The notes below the pieces were generated by a model. It made no database searches, was not told where the DNA came from, and saw nothing but the letters and a program-made list of their open reading frames with translations. Both the position numbers and the translations under genes were made by a program. Shown here in pieces: positions 18,280 to 26,940 of a DNA stretch of 64,000 bases. Location of the stretch: positions 1,268,381 to 1,332,380 of the forward strand of contig NZ_WTYI01000001.1 in NCBI RefSeq assembly GCF_009827445.1, read 5' to 3'. The stretch is from Qipengyuania aquimaris. Lineage in GTDB: Bacteria > Pseudomonadota > Alphaproteobacteria > Sphingomonadales > Sphingomonadaceae. The number at the start of each line of letters is the position of its first letter. Position 1 is the first letter of the stretch.

Positions 18280-19746
18280 GTGAGCAAGGGAGAGACCGGA
18301 CAGGTCGGCGTCTATCGCGGCGCGGCTGTGGCCGTCGCGATGACGTGGGTGCTGCGTGCGATCGGACTGGTTTCGGTCTTCGTTCTGGCGCGCCTGCTGA
18401 CCCCGGCCGATTTCGGTGTGGTCGGGCTGGCAATGACTGCTGTCGCGCTGGTGGAAACCTTCTCCTACCTCGGCATGAAGCAGGCCCTGCTTCGGATGGA
18501 TAAGCTGGAACGGGACTATTACGACACGGCCTGGACCATCCAGATAGTGATGTTCGCCCTGCTCGCCGCAGTCCTGTTCGCCATCGCCGGCCCGGCCGCG
18601 GCTTTCTTTGCAGAGCCGCGGGTAGAGCCGGTCATTTACGCGCTGTCGCTACGCTTCCTCATGCTCGGAGCGATGAATATCGGGATCGTCGAGTTCGAGC
18701 GCGATTTCGCCTTCGGCCGCGACTTGAAGATGAAAGGCACGGCACGGATCTTGTCGTTCTTCGTGACCGTCGGGCTGGCGCTATGGCTGCGGTCCTACTG
18801 GGCGCTGGTCGCAGGGATGATCGTGCAATCCCTGATTCTCATGGTGCTCTCCTACACAATGCAGGCCTATCGCCCGCGACTGTCGGCGGCGCGCCGGGCA
18901 GAGCTGCTCGGCGTCTCCCTCTGGTTTTTCGCCGGGGCTGCCGCGCAGGTTTTCTACAGCCAGGTGGAGCGCCTGACCGTGGGCCGCGTGGCCGACACCG
19001 GCACGGTCGGCGCATTTTCCGTGAGCAAGGACGTGGCGAATATCCTGACACAGGAAATCGCGATGGCCCTCAACCGCGTGACATACGTGACGACGGCGCG
19101 CAGCGGAGCCTTTACCGAACAGGGGCGCCGTATCGCCCGCTCGCTGGGCGGTTATGCCATGATGGCCGCACCGATGGGGCTGGGCCTCGCGGCGGTGTCG
19201 GACCAGTTCATTCGCGTATTCCTCGGCGAGCAATGGGGTGCCGCCGCCGTGCTGGTCGCGCCTATCGCTGTCGGCACGGCTCTCATCGCCGTGTTCCGCC
19301 TGATCGCCTCCTCGCTCCAGGCAGGCGGGCACGAACGGCTGTCCGGACTGCTGTGCCTTGGCGCACTGGCCGCCATGGTGATTGCGGTCGTCACGGTCGC
19401 CGCAAACGGTGGGTCGCCGCTGGCCATCGCCCAGACCGGCCTTGCCGTAAGCGCGGCGCAACTGCTGGTCGGCCTTGCCATCATCTCGCTCCTGTCGCGA
19501 GGGAGCGTCTTGGGCGCGATCGTGGCCGTGGCCCGCCCCTTCCTTGCCGCTGCAGCCATGTATGTGCTGGTAATCAGCCTGCCGGTGCTATCGACCTGGG
19601 TGCTGGTCGAGCTGGTCTGGCGCGCGAGCGTGGGTGCGGCGAGCTATGCCGCGATGCTGTGGCTGCTGTGGCTGGTCTCAGGCCGCCCCGATTCCAGCGA
19701 GGCCGAGTTCCTTCGCGTCGCAGGCCGCAACCTGCGGCGACTCTAA
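18280..19746 (+). CDS. Polysaccharide/lipid-linked oligosaccharide flippase (Wzx-like)
   Basis: A 488-residue integral membrane protein of the MATE/PST (MOP) flippase group, with about 12-14 hydrophobic segments along its length. The start is GTG at 18280. The N-terminal block VAMTWVLRAIGLVSVFVLARLLTPADFGVVGLA is the usual opening of Wzx-like lipopolysaccharide/exopolysaccharide exporters (R-L-L-x-P-x-D-F-G). No glycosyltransferases or polymerases adjoin it, so the transported polymer is unknown. It ends against the convergent pgsA. Confidence 0.85.
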   Translation: MSKGETGQVGVYRGAAVAVAMTWVLRAIGLVSVFVLARLLTPADFGVVGLAMTAVALVETFSYLGMKQALLRMDKLERDYYDTAWTIQIVMFALLAAVLFAIAGPAAAFFAEPRVEPVIYALSLRFLMLGAMNIGIVEFERDFAFGRDLKMKGTARILSFFVTVGLALWLRSYWALVAGMIVQSLILMVLSYTMQAYRPRLSAARRAELLGVSLWFFAGAAAQVFYSQVERLTVGRVADTGTVGAFSVSKDVANILTQEIAMALNRVTYVTTARSGAFTEQGRRIARSLGGYAMMAAPMGLGLAAVSDQFIRVFLGEQWGAAAVLVAPIAVGTALIAVFRLIASSLQAGGHERLSGLLCLGALAAMVIAVVTVAANGGSPLAIAQTGLAVSAAQLLVGLAIISLLSRGSVLGAIVAVARPFLAAAAMYVLVISLPVLSTWVLVELVWRASVGAASYAAMLWLLWLVSGRPDSSEAEFLRVAGRNLRRL

Positions 19747-20336
19747 TCCATGTGCTTGAGGCCGACGCGCAGGTAGTCCCACCCTGTGATGAGCGTCAGC
19801 AAGGCGGCTGCCCAAAGTGTCACCAAGCCGACCGTGTGCGGGACATTGGCCGCGATATCGCCGATCATGACCGTCCAGCGCGGCAGCCCCTGTCCCAGAA
19901 TCAACGAACCCAGTGCGATAAGCTGGAATGTCGTCTTCCACTTGGCGAGCTTGCTCACCGGAACCGAGACTTGAAGCCCGCCCAGGAATTCGCGCAGGCC
20001 CGACACCGCGATTTCGCGCACGAGGATGATGAGTCCGGCAATGACATGCATGTCGCCCACATAGGGGCCGCGCAGTACACCCTGGGCCGCCAGCACGAGG
20101 ATCACCGATGCGACCATGATCTTGTCGGCGATCGGATCGAGGAAAATGCCGAGCTTCGAAACTGCCCCGCTCGATCGGGCGAGCATGCCGTCGAAATAGT
20201 CGGTGATGCCCATCGCGCAGTAGAGCACGAAGGCCGCAAGATAGCCGGTTTCCCAGCCCGGCCACCACAATAGGAAGGCCAAGAGCGGGATCGCGACGAT
20301 GCGCGAAAGCGTGAGGATGTTGGGCAGGCTCAACAT
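19743..20336 (-). CDS. pgsA: CDP-diacylglycerol-glycerol-3-phosphate 3-phosphatidyltransferase
   Basis: Makes phosphatidylglycerol phosphate, the committed step to phosphatidylglycerol and cardiolipin; 197 residues, membrane-embedded. The CDP-alcohol phosphatidyltransferase motif D-G-x2-A-R-x8-G-x3-D-x3-D is complete in the segment DGMLARSSGAVSKLGIFLD. The ATG at 20336 gives the standard N-terminus MLSLPNILTLSR; a TTG seven codons upstream is less likely. The window also carries pssA and psd, so both main phospholipid branches are covered. Confidence 0.93.
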   Translation of the reverse strand: MLSLPNILTLSRIVAIPLLAFLLWWPGWETGYLAAFVLYCAMGITDYFDGMLARSSGAVSKLGIFLDPIADKIMVASVILVLAAQGVLRGPYVGDMHVIAGLIILVREIAVSGLREFLGGLQVSVPVSKLAKWKTTFQLIALGSLILGQGLPRWTVMIGDIAANVPHTVGLVTLWAAALLTLITGWDYLRVGLKHMD

Positions 20337-20448
20337 GACGAATCGCTCTAACGACAAACTGTCCGGCGCAAAAGCGGCACATTTGCCTTGTCCGCGCCTG
20401 CGTTAGTCCGCACAAGGGCTGCGGAGCCGAGGTTGTGCCCGGGGGGTC

Positions 20449-21792
20449 ATGCTTACATCTACACATTTGCTGCGCAGCAGGCGTTTCCTGCCGCTCTTCG
20501 TGACGCAGCTGTTCAACGCGTTCAACGACAACCTCTACAAGACCGCGATGGTGCTCTTCGTGGTCTACCAGATCTACAATTCCGAAGAGGCGGAAGGCCA
20601 GTTCAGCGCCATCGCGTCGGGATTGTTCATCCTGCCGTTCTTCATCCTGTCCGCACTGGCAGGCCAATTAGCCGACATGCGCGACAAGGCGGCGATCATC
20701 CGCAAGGTCAAATTCTGCGAGATAATCCTGATGCTTATCGGGGCGAGCGGGCTGTACCTCGCCTGGAAAGGCTATGACCTGCCGGTCAGCCTGTTCGGTA
20801 TCGAGACTACCCTGCCGATCGTCCTGATGCTGTTTGCGCTGTTCCTGACCGGCGTGCAGTCCACCTTCCTCGGACCGATCAAATACGCGATCCTGCCGCA
20901 GCACCTCAAGAAAGACGAAGTGCTCGCGGGCACCGGCTTGGTCGAGGCCGGAACTTATATCGCCATCCTTGCCGGCACGATCCTGGCTGGTTGGATCCCC
21001 GTCGAGGTCGCGGCGGTTGGCATCATCCTCACCTCGGTCGTCGCCTATTTCGTGAGCCGCCAGGTGCCCGATGCCCCGCCGCAGGGCGCGCCGGAAAAGC
21101 TCGACTGGCACATCCTGCGTGCTTCGGTGCAGCTCGTGCGCGAAACCATGCATGCGCGCGAAGTCTATTACGCCATCATCGCGATCAGCTTCTTCTGGAC
21201 CATCGGTGCGGTGCTGTTCATCCAGTTCCCCCCGCTCGCCAAGAACGTGATCATGGCCAGCAAGGAAGTGGCAAGCCTCTTCCTCGTCATCTTCTCGGTC
21301 GGGATCGCCATCGGATCGGTGGCTATCAACGCCCTGCTCAAAGGCGAGGTCTCGGCCCGTTATGCCTCGCAATCGGTGATCGTGATGGGCCTCTTCGTGA
21401 TCGCTTTCTACAGCGTCGCGAAATTGTGGGAGGCCGACCAGCCGACCGAACTGCTCGATGTCGCAGGTTTCCTCGCCTGGCCGATGGCGACCGTGCTGCT
21501 GCTGTGCCTGCTCGGCATCGCGATTGCAGGCGGAATGTTCGTCGTGCCGCTCTACGCCTTCCTGACCACGCGCGTGGCGCCGGAGAAGGCATCGCGCACG
21601 ATTGCGGCCAACAATATCGTCAATTCAGGCGCGATGGTCTGCGGCTCGCTCCTGGCGATGGGGATGAGCGCGGCCGGGGTCCCGATCGTGGAACAGGTAC
21701 TCATCAGCGCACTGATGTGCCTGATCTCTGCATGGTTGGGGCGCAAACTTTTGAAGGCAGAGCGTAGCGCCGCAGCCCTCAATCGGGCCTGA
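20449..21792 (+). CDS. MFS transporter resembling lysophospholipid transporter LplT
   Basis: A 447-residue major facilitator superfamily protein with about 12 membrane segments. The opening FLPLFVTQLFNAFNDNLYKTA is the hallmark of LplT and of the transporter half of Aas-type fusions, which flip lysophospholipids inward for re-acylation. Here there is no fused or adjacent acyltransferase/acyl-ACP synthetase. A G-rich ribosome-binding site directly precedes the ATG. It is divergent from pgsA, giving a small phospholipid-related neighbourhood. The substrate is inferred from the family only. Confidence 0.82.
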   Translation: MLTSTHLLRSRRFLPLFVTQLFNAFNDNLYKTAMVLFVVYQIYNSEEAEGQFSAIASGLFILPFFILSALAGQLADMRDKAAIIRKVKFCEIILMLIGASGLYLAWKGYDLPVSLFGIETTLPIVLMLFALFLTGVQSTFLGPIKYAILPQHLKKDEVLAGTGLVEAGTYIAILAGTILAGWIPVEVAAVGIILTSVVAYFVSRQVPDAPPQGAPEKLDWHILRASVQLVRETMHAREVYYAIIAISFFWTIGAVLFIQFPPLAKNVIMASKEVASLFLVIFSVGIAIGSVAINALLKGEVSARYASQSVIVMGLFVIAFYSVAKLWEADQPTELLDVAGFLAWPMATVLLLCLLGIAIAGGMFVVPLYAFLTTRVAPEKASRTIAANNIVNSGAMVCGSLLAMGMSAAGVPIVEQVLISALMCLISAWLGRKLLKAERSAAALNRA

Positions 21793-21795
21793 CAA

Positions 21796-21990
21796 TCAGG
21801 CGATAAAAGCGAGAACCGCTGCGAAGGTCGCGAAATAGACCGTCGCCGCGCCGCGTACATCCGAAGCGGTCAGCCGCCAGTCGATCGGCTGGTCCTGCGG
21901 AACGTCGGCGAACATCGCGCGGCGCTGGGGCAGACTTGCCCGCAACCAGTGGCGGGCGGCTTCGGTGTTAAGGACTAATGCGCGTCTCAT
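21796..21990 (-). CDS. Small protein with C-terminal membrane segment, downstream of a CtrA box
   Basis: A 64-residue hypothetical protein: a basic N-terminal half, then one hydrophobic C-terminal segment (about residues 47-64, ATVYFATFAAVLAFIA). It has an AAGAGC ribosome-binding site before the ATG at 21990. A perfect TTAA-N7-TTAAC CtrA site lies 11-26 bases upstream of the start. No family is recognised. It ends 3 bp after the convergent transporter stop. Confidence 0.55.
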   Translation of the reverse strand: MRRALVLNTEAARHWLRASLPQRRAMFADVPQDQPIDWRLTASDVRGAATVYFATFAAVLAFIA

Positions 21991-22000
21991 GATGCAGCTC

Positions 22001-22016
22001 TTAACGCATTTTTAAC
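22001..22016. promoter_or_regulatory. CtrA-binding site, full consensus TTAA-N7-TTAAC
   Basis: TTAACGCATTTTTAAC matches the CtrA consensus exactly (TTAA, seven bases, TTAAC). It lies in the 150-bp divergent gap, 11 bases from the small membrane protein at 21990 and 125 bases from the ThDP enzyme at 22141. The orientation and distance favour the small-protein gene as target. Confidence 0.65.
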
Positions 22017-22140
22017 CCTTGGGGTCCCGCACAATCAACGCTGTAGCAATACGGGACATTCAGCGTGTTTGCTGAGGATATGTGGCAAGATTTGCCACCG
22101 CGATTGCGCGAAGCTGCCGGCGAGGCTAACCGCGTGATCC

Positions 22141-23811
22141 ATGACCAAGCGCCCCACTCCCGCCGCCGCGAAACTGCTCGTCGATTGCCTGATCGAACAG
22201 GGCTGCGACCGAATTTTCACCGTGCCGGGAGAAAGCTTCCTGCAGGTTCTCGACGCGCTCGGCCAGCAGGACTCAATCGACCTGGTCACTTGCCGACAGG
22301 AAGGCGGGGTTGCGATGATGGCCTGCGCTGACGGGGCGATGACCGGAAGGCCGGGGATCGCCTTCGTCACCCGCGGCCCGGGCGCGACCAATGCCAGCAT
22401 CGGCATCCACGTCGCCCAGCAGGATTCGCAGCCGATGATCATGTTCGTGGGCGACGTCGATTCCGAGATGCGCGACCGTGAAGGCTTCCAGGAAGTCGAT
22501 TTCGCGGCCTTTTTCGGGCCGATCGCAAAATGGGCAGCGCGCATCGATAGCGCGGACCGTATCCCGGAATATGTCGCCCGCGCCTATGCCACCGCCATTT
22601 CCGGGCGCCCCGGTCCGGTCGTTCTGGCCCTTCCCGAAGACATGCTGAGCCACGACACTTCGGCAAAGCCCCGCAAGCGTGTGGAGCGGCCTGCGCAGGC
22701 CCCCTGCCCCGATGCGATGCAGGCGATGATGGCTCTTATCGCCGATGCCGCTTCGCCGGTCGCCATCGTCGGCGGCGCCGGGTGGAACACGAAGGCGCGC
22801 GAGCACTTCCAGCTCTTCGCCGAACGCCTCGGCATTCCGGTCGCCACTGCCTTCCGCCGCCAGGATGCGATCAGCCCGTCGAGCCGCGTCTATGCCGGAG
22901 CGCTGGGCTATGGCCCCAATCCCAAGCTGGTCGAGCGCGTGAAAAATGCCGACCTGGTCCTCGCAGTCGGCGCACGGCTCGGCGAGGCGACCACCGACGG
23001 CTACACCGTTCCGCCGCTGGAGGATGCCGATCGCACGCTAATCCACGTCCATCCCGATCCAGAGGAATTGCACCGCGTCTATCCCACCGATCTCGCCATC
23101 TGTGCCGAGATGGACGAGTTCGCGGAAAGCGCCGCCCTGTGGGACGATGGCGACACGATCGATTTCGATGCCGGCGCAGAGGCGAATGCCGAATGGGAAG
23201 CCTGGGCCACGGCCACGCCGAACGACTACCCGCTGGATATGGGCGCGTGCGTCCAGTTCATGCGCGACACGCTCCCCGCCGATACGATCATCTGCAACGG
23301 CGCGGGCAATTTCGCCGGCTGGTGGCATCGCTACTGGCGCTATGAAGGCTTTCCGACACAGCTTGCACCTACCTGCGGCGCCATGGGCTATGGTGTGCCC
23401 GCCTCTGTCGCCGCGTCGCTACGCTTCCCCGAACGCGCGGTCGTTGCCGTAGCGGGCGACGGCGACTTCATGATGAACGGGCAGGAAATGGCCACGCTCG
23501 TCCAGCACGGCGGCAATCTGATCGTCGTCATCGTCGATAATGGAGCCTATGGCACGATCCGGATGCATCAGGAGCGCGAATTCCCGGGCGAAGAGCGCAT
23601 CAGCGGCACCCGCCTCGCCAATCCCGATTTCGCGGCATTGGCACAGGCTTACGGAGGCTGGTCTGCCCGCGCAGAGACGACCGATCAGTTCAAGGATGCA
23701 CTGGTTGCAGCGGAAGGCCGCACCGGCCTGCGGCTCATTCACTGCGTGATCGATGTCGAACAGCTGGCAGCGAGCGGTGCAACCGTCAGCGGATTGCGCG
23801 CCCGCAGCTGA
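22141..23811 (+). CDS. Thiamine pyrophosphate-dependent enzyme (acetolactate synthase-like)
   Basis: A 556-residue ThDP enzyme with the N-PYR-central-C-PP order. The pyrimidine-domain catalytic Glu is in CRQEGGVAMM near residue 59. The ThDP/Mg motif GDGDFMMNGQEM is near 440, followed by IVDNGAYG. It resembles the large subunit of acetolactate synthase, glyoxylate carboligase or related decarboxylases. There is no ilvN-like small subunit and no branched-chain pathway gene nearby, so it is probably not the housekeeping ilvB. Substrate unknown. Confidence 0.85.
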   Translation: MTKRPTPAAAKLLVDCLIEQGCDRIFTVPGESFLQVLDALGQQDSIDLVTCRQEGGVAMMACADGAMTGRPGIAFVTRGPGATNASIGIHVAQQDSQPMIMFVGDVDSEMRDREGFQEVDFAAFFGPIAKWAARIDSADRIPEYVARAYATAISGRPGPVVLALPEDMLSHDTSAKPRKRVERPAQAPCPDAMQAMMALIADAASPVAIVGGAGWNTKAREHFQLFAERLGIPVATAFRRQDAISPSSRVYAGALGYGPNPKLVERVKNADLVLAVGARLGEATTDGYTVPPLEDADRTLIHVHPDPEELHRVYPTDLAICAEMDEFAESAALWDDGDTIDFDAGAEANAEWEAWATATPNDYPLDMGACVQFMRDTLPADTIICNGAGNFAGWWHRYWRYEGFPTQLAPTCGAMGYGVPASVAASLRFPERAVVAVAGDGDFMMNGQEMATLVQHGGNLIVVIVDNGAYGTIRMHQEREFPGEERISGTRLANPDFAALAQAYGGWSARAETTDQFKDALVAAEGRTGLRLIHCVIDVEQLAASGATVSGLRARS

Positions 23812-23820
23812 TCCAGTCGG

Positions 23821-24231
23821 TCAGATCCCTGCCATCGAGCAGATCACGGACCATTCGTCGGGCTTGATTTCCGCGACCGACAGGCGCGAGAGGCGTACCA
23901 GTTCGCAATCCTCGAGCTTTGGTTCGGCCTTGATCTGCTTCAGCGTCACCGGGCTCGGCAGCTTGGTCTTCGGCACGATTTTCACGGCGGCCCACTTGCC
24001 TTCCGGGTCGGTTGGATCGGTGATCCCGGCCACGCTGACTTCGCAAATGCCGACGATCTCCAGCCCTTCGCGCGAGTGGTAGAAAAACGCCTGGTCGCCC
24101 ACTTCCATGGCCGCGAGGTTGTTCTTGGCGCGGTGATTGCGAACGCCGTCCCAGATCCCTTCCTTCTCGGCGACAAGGTCGTCCCAGCTATATTTGAAGG
24201 GTTCCGATTTCATCAGCCAGTAACGGGCCAT
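23821..24231 (-). CDS. EVE-domain protein
   Basis: A 136-residue single EVE domain (PUA-like fold), the family of human THYN1 and bacterial YcaQ-neighbour proteins proposed to bind modified bases in DNA or RNA. The family signature is visible at MARYWLMKSEPFKYSWDDL and WDGVRNHRAKNNL, with GDQAFFYHS in the middle. The ATG at 24231 gives the usual family N-terminus MARYWLMKSEP; an upstream start two codons earlier is possible. It converges on the ThDP gene with a gap of 9 bases. Confidence 0.9.
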   Translation of the reverse strand: MARYWLMKSEPFKYSWDDLVAEKEGIWDGVRNHRAKNNLAAMEVGDQAFFYHSREGLEIVGICEVSVAGITDPTDPEGKWAAVKIVPKTKLPSPVTLKQIKAEPKLEDCELVRLSRLSVAEIKPDEWSVICSMAGI

Positions 24232-24327
24232 TCGCAAAATTCTCCTGGTCAGCTTCGATAATTTTCCGGCGGCCTAGCGCGCGGGACGCCATTTGGCCAG
24301 AAAACGCGCCGCGGCAGCGGGTTCCGG

Positions 24328-24342
24328 TTAACGGCTTTTTAG
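24328..24342. promoter_or_regulatory. Near-consensus CtrA site
   Basis: TTAA-N7-TTAG differs from the CtrA consensus TTAA-N7-TTAA at one position. It lies 32-64 bases upstream of the candidate starts of the GGDEF-EAL gene, a promoter-like position. A single 8-base match can arise by chance, so confidence is low. Confidence 0.35.
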
Positions 24343-24373
24343 ACATCGTCCCTTAGGCACGCATGAAACACGA

Positions 24374-26089
24374 GTGTGTCCGGGGGACCTTTTGGGCAAG
24401 AACATCTCAGGATTGCGGCAGGATCGGCCGGAACGTGCGTCGCATGACCTCGCGGGATCGACACGCCACGATCTGGTCACGCAGGGGATCGCCTTTGCCG
24501 CGATGATCCTGTTCGTCGGCACCGCCGGCGTCGCCCTGCCCAATATCATCAAGACGTGGAGCGGATCGGTCGGTGGTCCCGATGCGGTCCTTACCAATGC
24601 CCTCATTCTTAACATCGCGCTCATCCTGCTTGGATGGCGGCGTTACAAGGCGCTGAATGCCGAGCTGGCAGAGCGTCGCCAGTCCGAAGAGGAAGCCCGC
24701 CGCCTCGCCGAGATCGACGACCTTACCGGATGTCTCAACCGTCGCAGTTTCGCTGCTCGCCTGGCGATCCTTCTCGAACAGGAATGCAATTCCGAGCGAG
24801 CGCTCGCTGCGATTGCCGTCGATCTCGACAACTTCAAGCAGGTAAACGATCTCAACGGCCATGCCGCAGGCGACGCAGTCCTGCGGGCGACTGCGGAACG
24901 GCTGGGACGCGTTCTACCGTCAGGCGGTGTGCTTGCCCGGATCGGCGGCGACGAATTCCTGTGCGTGGTGCCTTATCACGCATCCGCCCCTGATCGTATC
25001 GAACATCTGGCAACGCGGATGGTCGACCGCGTTGCTACACCGGTCAATCACGACGAAGTCGCCTTGGATGTCACCGTTTCGATAGGCATTGCCAGCTCCA
25101 TTCATCTCGAGACTCTCGAAAAGGGATCGAGCGGGGCGCAGGACCTGATGCACAAGGCGGACATCGCCATGTATCACGCAAAGAAGCAGGGCAAGAATCG
25201 CTTCTACTGGTTCGAACCGCCGATGGAAAACGAACTGCGTTTCCGCAACAAGCTGGAATCAGGCATCCGCGCCGGCATCGCGAACGGCGAATTCGTGCCT
25301 TATTACGAACAGCAAATCGACCTAGAGACCGACAAGCTGGTCGGTTTCGAGATGCTGGCTCGTTGGGAATCGCCGGAACTCGGCGTTGTTGGTCCGGATA
25401 TCTTCATTCCCATCGCGGAAGAAATTGGCGTCATCGGCGAATTGTCGGAGAAATTGATCGAGCAGGCGTTCGAAGATGCCAAGCAGTGGGATCACCAATT
25501 GACCTTGTCGGTCAACATTTCGCCAGTCCAAATGCGCGACCCGTGGTTCGCCCAGAAGGTACTTAAGCTGCTGGTCAAGCACCGCTTCCCGCCGCACCGC
25601 CTTGATATCGAGATCACCGAGACCTGCCTGCACGAAAATATCGGCATGGTGCGTTCGATGATCACGTCCCTGCGCAACCAGGGCGTCCATGTCAGCCTCG
25701 ACGATTTCGGGACCGGCTATTCCAGCCTTTCGCAGCTGCGAAGCCTGCCCTTCGACCGGCTCAAGATCGACCGCACTTTCATCAGCGAATTGCGCGCCGA
25801 TGAAAACAACACTGCCTTGGTCGATGCGATCGTGGCGATGAGCGATGGCCTGAAACTGCCGATTACCGCCGAGGGCATCGAGAACGAGGCGATCCACGAA
25901 GTCCTGAAGAGCATGGGCCGCATGAAAGGCCAAGGCTACCACTACGGTCGCCCCGAGCCCGCAGCGAAGGTGCTCGAGCGCCTTTCGGTACAGGAACTGC
26001 TGGCTTCGGAAAGCGACGATGTCCTCGACCTCGAAGCTGAACGCAAGAAGCGCGACGACAAGGTCGAGAGCGGCAAGCGAGCGGGCTGA
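24374..26089 (+). CDS. GGDEF-EAL cyclic-di-GMP protein
   Basis: A 571-residue membrane-anchored c-di-GMP enzyme. Two hydrophobic segments lie at about residues 37-57 and 70-92, a short linker helix follows, then a GGDEF domain with an intact GGDEF at about 190-194 and no inhibitory RxxD site just before it. The EAL domain has EML in place of EAL near 325-327 but keeps the catalytic Glu, plus DDFGTGYSSL, KIDRTF and the later E and Q residues, so it could be bifunctional or mainly a phosphodiesterase. The GTG at 24374 and the TTG at 24392 (GGGGGA four bases upstream) are both possible starts; the TTG has the better ribosome-binding site. Confidence 0.92.
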   Translation: MCPGDLLGKNISGLRQDRPERASHDLAGSTRHDLVTQGIAFAAMILFVGTAGVALPNIIKTWSGSVGGPDAVLTNALILNIALILLGWRRYKALNAELAERRQSEEEARRLAEIDDLTGCLNRRSFAARLAILLEQECNSERALAAIAVDLDNFKQVNDLNGHAAGDAVLRATAERLGRVLPSGGVLARIGGDEFLCVVPYHASAPDRIEHLATRMVDRVATPVNHDEVALDVTVSIGIASSIHLETLEKGSSGAQDLMHKADIAMYHAKKQGKNRFYWFEPPMENELRFRNKLESGIRAGIANGEFVPYYEQQIDLETDKLVGFEMLARWESPELGVVGPDIFIPIAEEIGVIGELSEKLIEQAFEDAKQWDHQLTLSVNISPVQMRDPWFAQKVLKLLVKHRFPPHRLDIEITETCLHENIGMVRSMITSLRNQGVHVSLDDFGTGYSSLSQLRSLPFDRLKIDRTFISELRADENNTALVDAIVAMSDGLKLPITAEGIENEAIHEVLKSMGRMKGQGYHYGRPEPAAKVLERLSVQELLASESDDVLDLEAERKKRDDKVESGKRAG

Positions 26090-26118
26090 TACTTTACGAT
26101 AGCCCCCCGAAGGCATAG

Positions 26119-26940
26119 ATGCGCGCCAAGATGCGCATTCCCTTCATCAAGATGCATGGACTAGGCAATGATTTCGTCGTGCTCGATGCGCGCGAAAATG
26201 ACCTGCCCGATCTTAATGAAAGTATCGCGCGCGGTATCGCGGATCGGCACACCGGTATCGGATGCGACCAGCTGATCCTGCTACAACCCAGCGACAGCGC
26301 GGATTTCCGCATGCGGATCTACAATCACGACGGCGGCGAAGTGGGCGCATGCGGCAACGCAACGCGCGCTGTCGCCATGCTGCATGGCAGCAACGCCACG
26401 ATCGAGACGGACGGAGGCATGCTGGCAGCCTCGCCGCGCGACGGCGGCGCCAGCGTCGACATGGGCGCGCCGCGCTTCGACTGGGACGCCATCCCGCTCG
26501 CCTACCCAATGGACACGCTCTCCATGCCCGTCGGCTGGGAAATGCTGCAGAATCCCGGAGCGGTGAATGTCGGCAATCCGCATGTGATCTTCTTCGTGGA
26601 CGATTGCGATGCGGTCCCGCTCGACCGGCTGGGACCGGAAATCGAAAACGACCCGCTTTTCCCCGTACGCGTGAACGTGAACGTTGCGACCATCGAAGAC
26701 CGCAGCCGGATCAGGCTGCGCGTATGGGAACGCGGCGCGGGCCTGACCAAGGCGTGCGGTACGGGTGCCTGCGCGACGGCTGTCCATGCCATGCGCCGAC
26801 GGCTCGTCGACAGCGAAGTGACCGTGGCCCTGCCCGGCGGCGACCTGCAGATCGCCTGGAGCGAGGGCGAAACCATTCGCATGACCGGCCCTGCCAGCGA
26901 AAGCTTCCGCGGTTCTTTCGAGTGGGACGACTACGCATGA
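26119..26940 (+). CDS. dapF: Diaminopimelate epimerase
   Basis: Interconverts LL- and meso-diaminopimelate for peptidoglycan and lysine synthesis; 273 residues, cytoplasmic, cofactor-independent. The two catalytic cysteines are Cys78 (ACGNATR) and Cys213 (ACGTGAC), and the N-terminal KMHGLGNDFVV signature is intact. A GAAGG ribosome-binding site supports the ATG at 26119; another ATG four codons later is possible. The stop overlaps the mtaB start (ATGA), beginning a coupled operon. Confidence 0.96.
   Translation: MRAKMRIPFIKMHGLGNDFVVLDARENDLPDLNESIARGIADRHTGIGCDQLILLQPSDSADFRMRIYNHDGGEVGACGNATRAVAMLHGSNATIETDGGMLAASPRDGGASVDMGAPRFDWDAIPLAYPMDTLSMPVGWEMLQNPGAVNVGNPHVIFFVDDCDAVPLDRLGPEIENDPLFPVRVNVNVATIEDRSRIRLRVWERGAGLTKACGTGACATAVHAMRRRLVDSEVTVALPGGDLQIAWSEGETIRMTGPASESFRGSFEWDDYA

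Noticed and set aside
26262-26936. Upstream open frame joined to mtaB
   Set aside because: It lies wholly inside dapF in another frame; mtaB begins at the overlapping ATG 26937.
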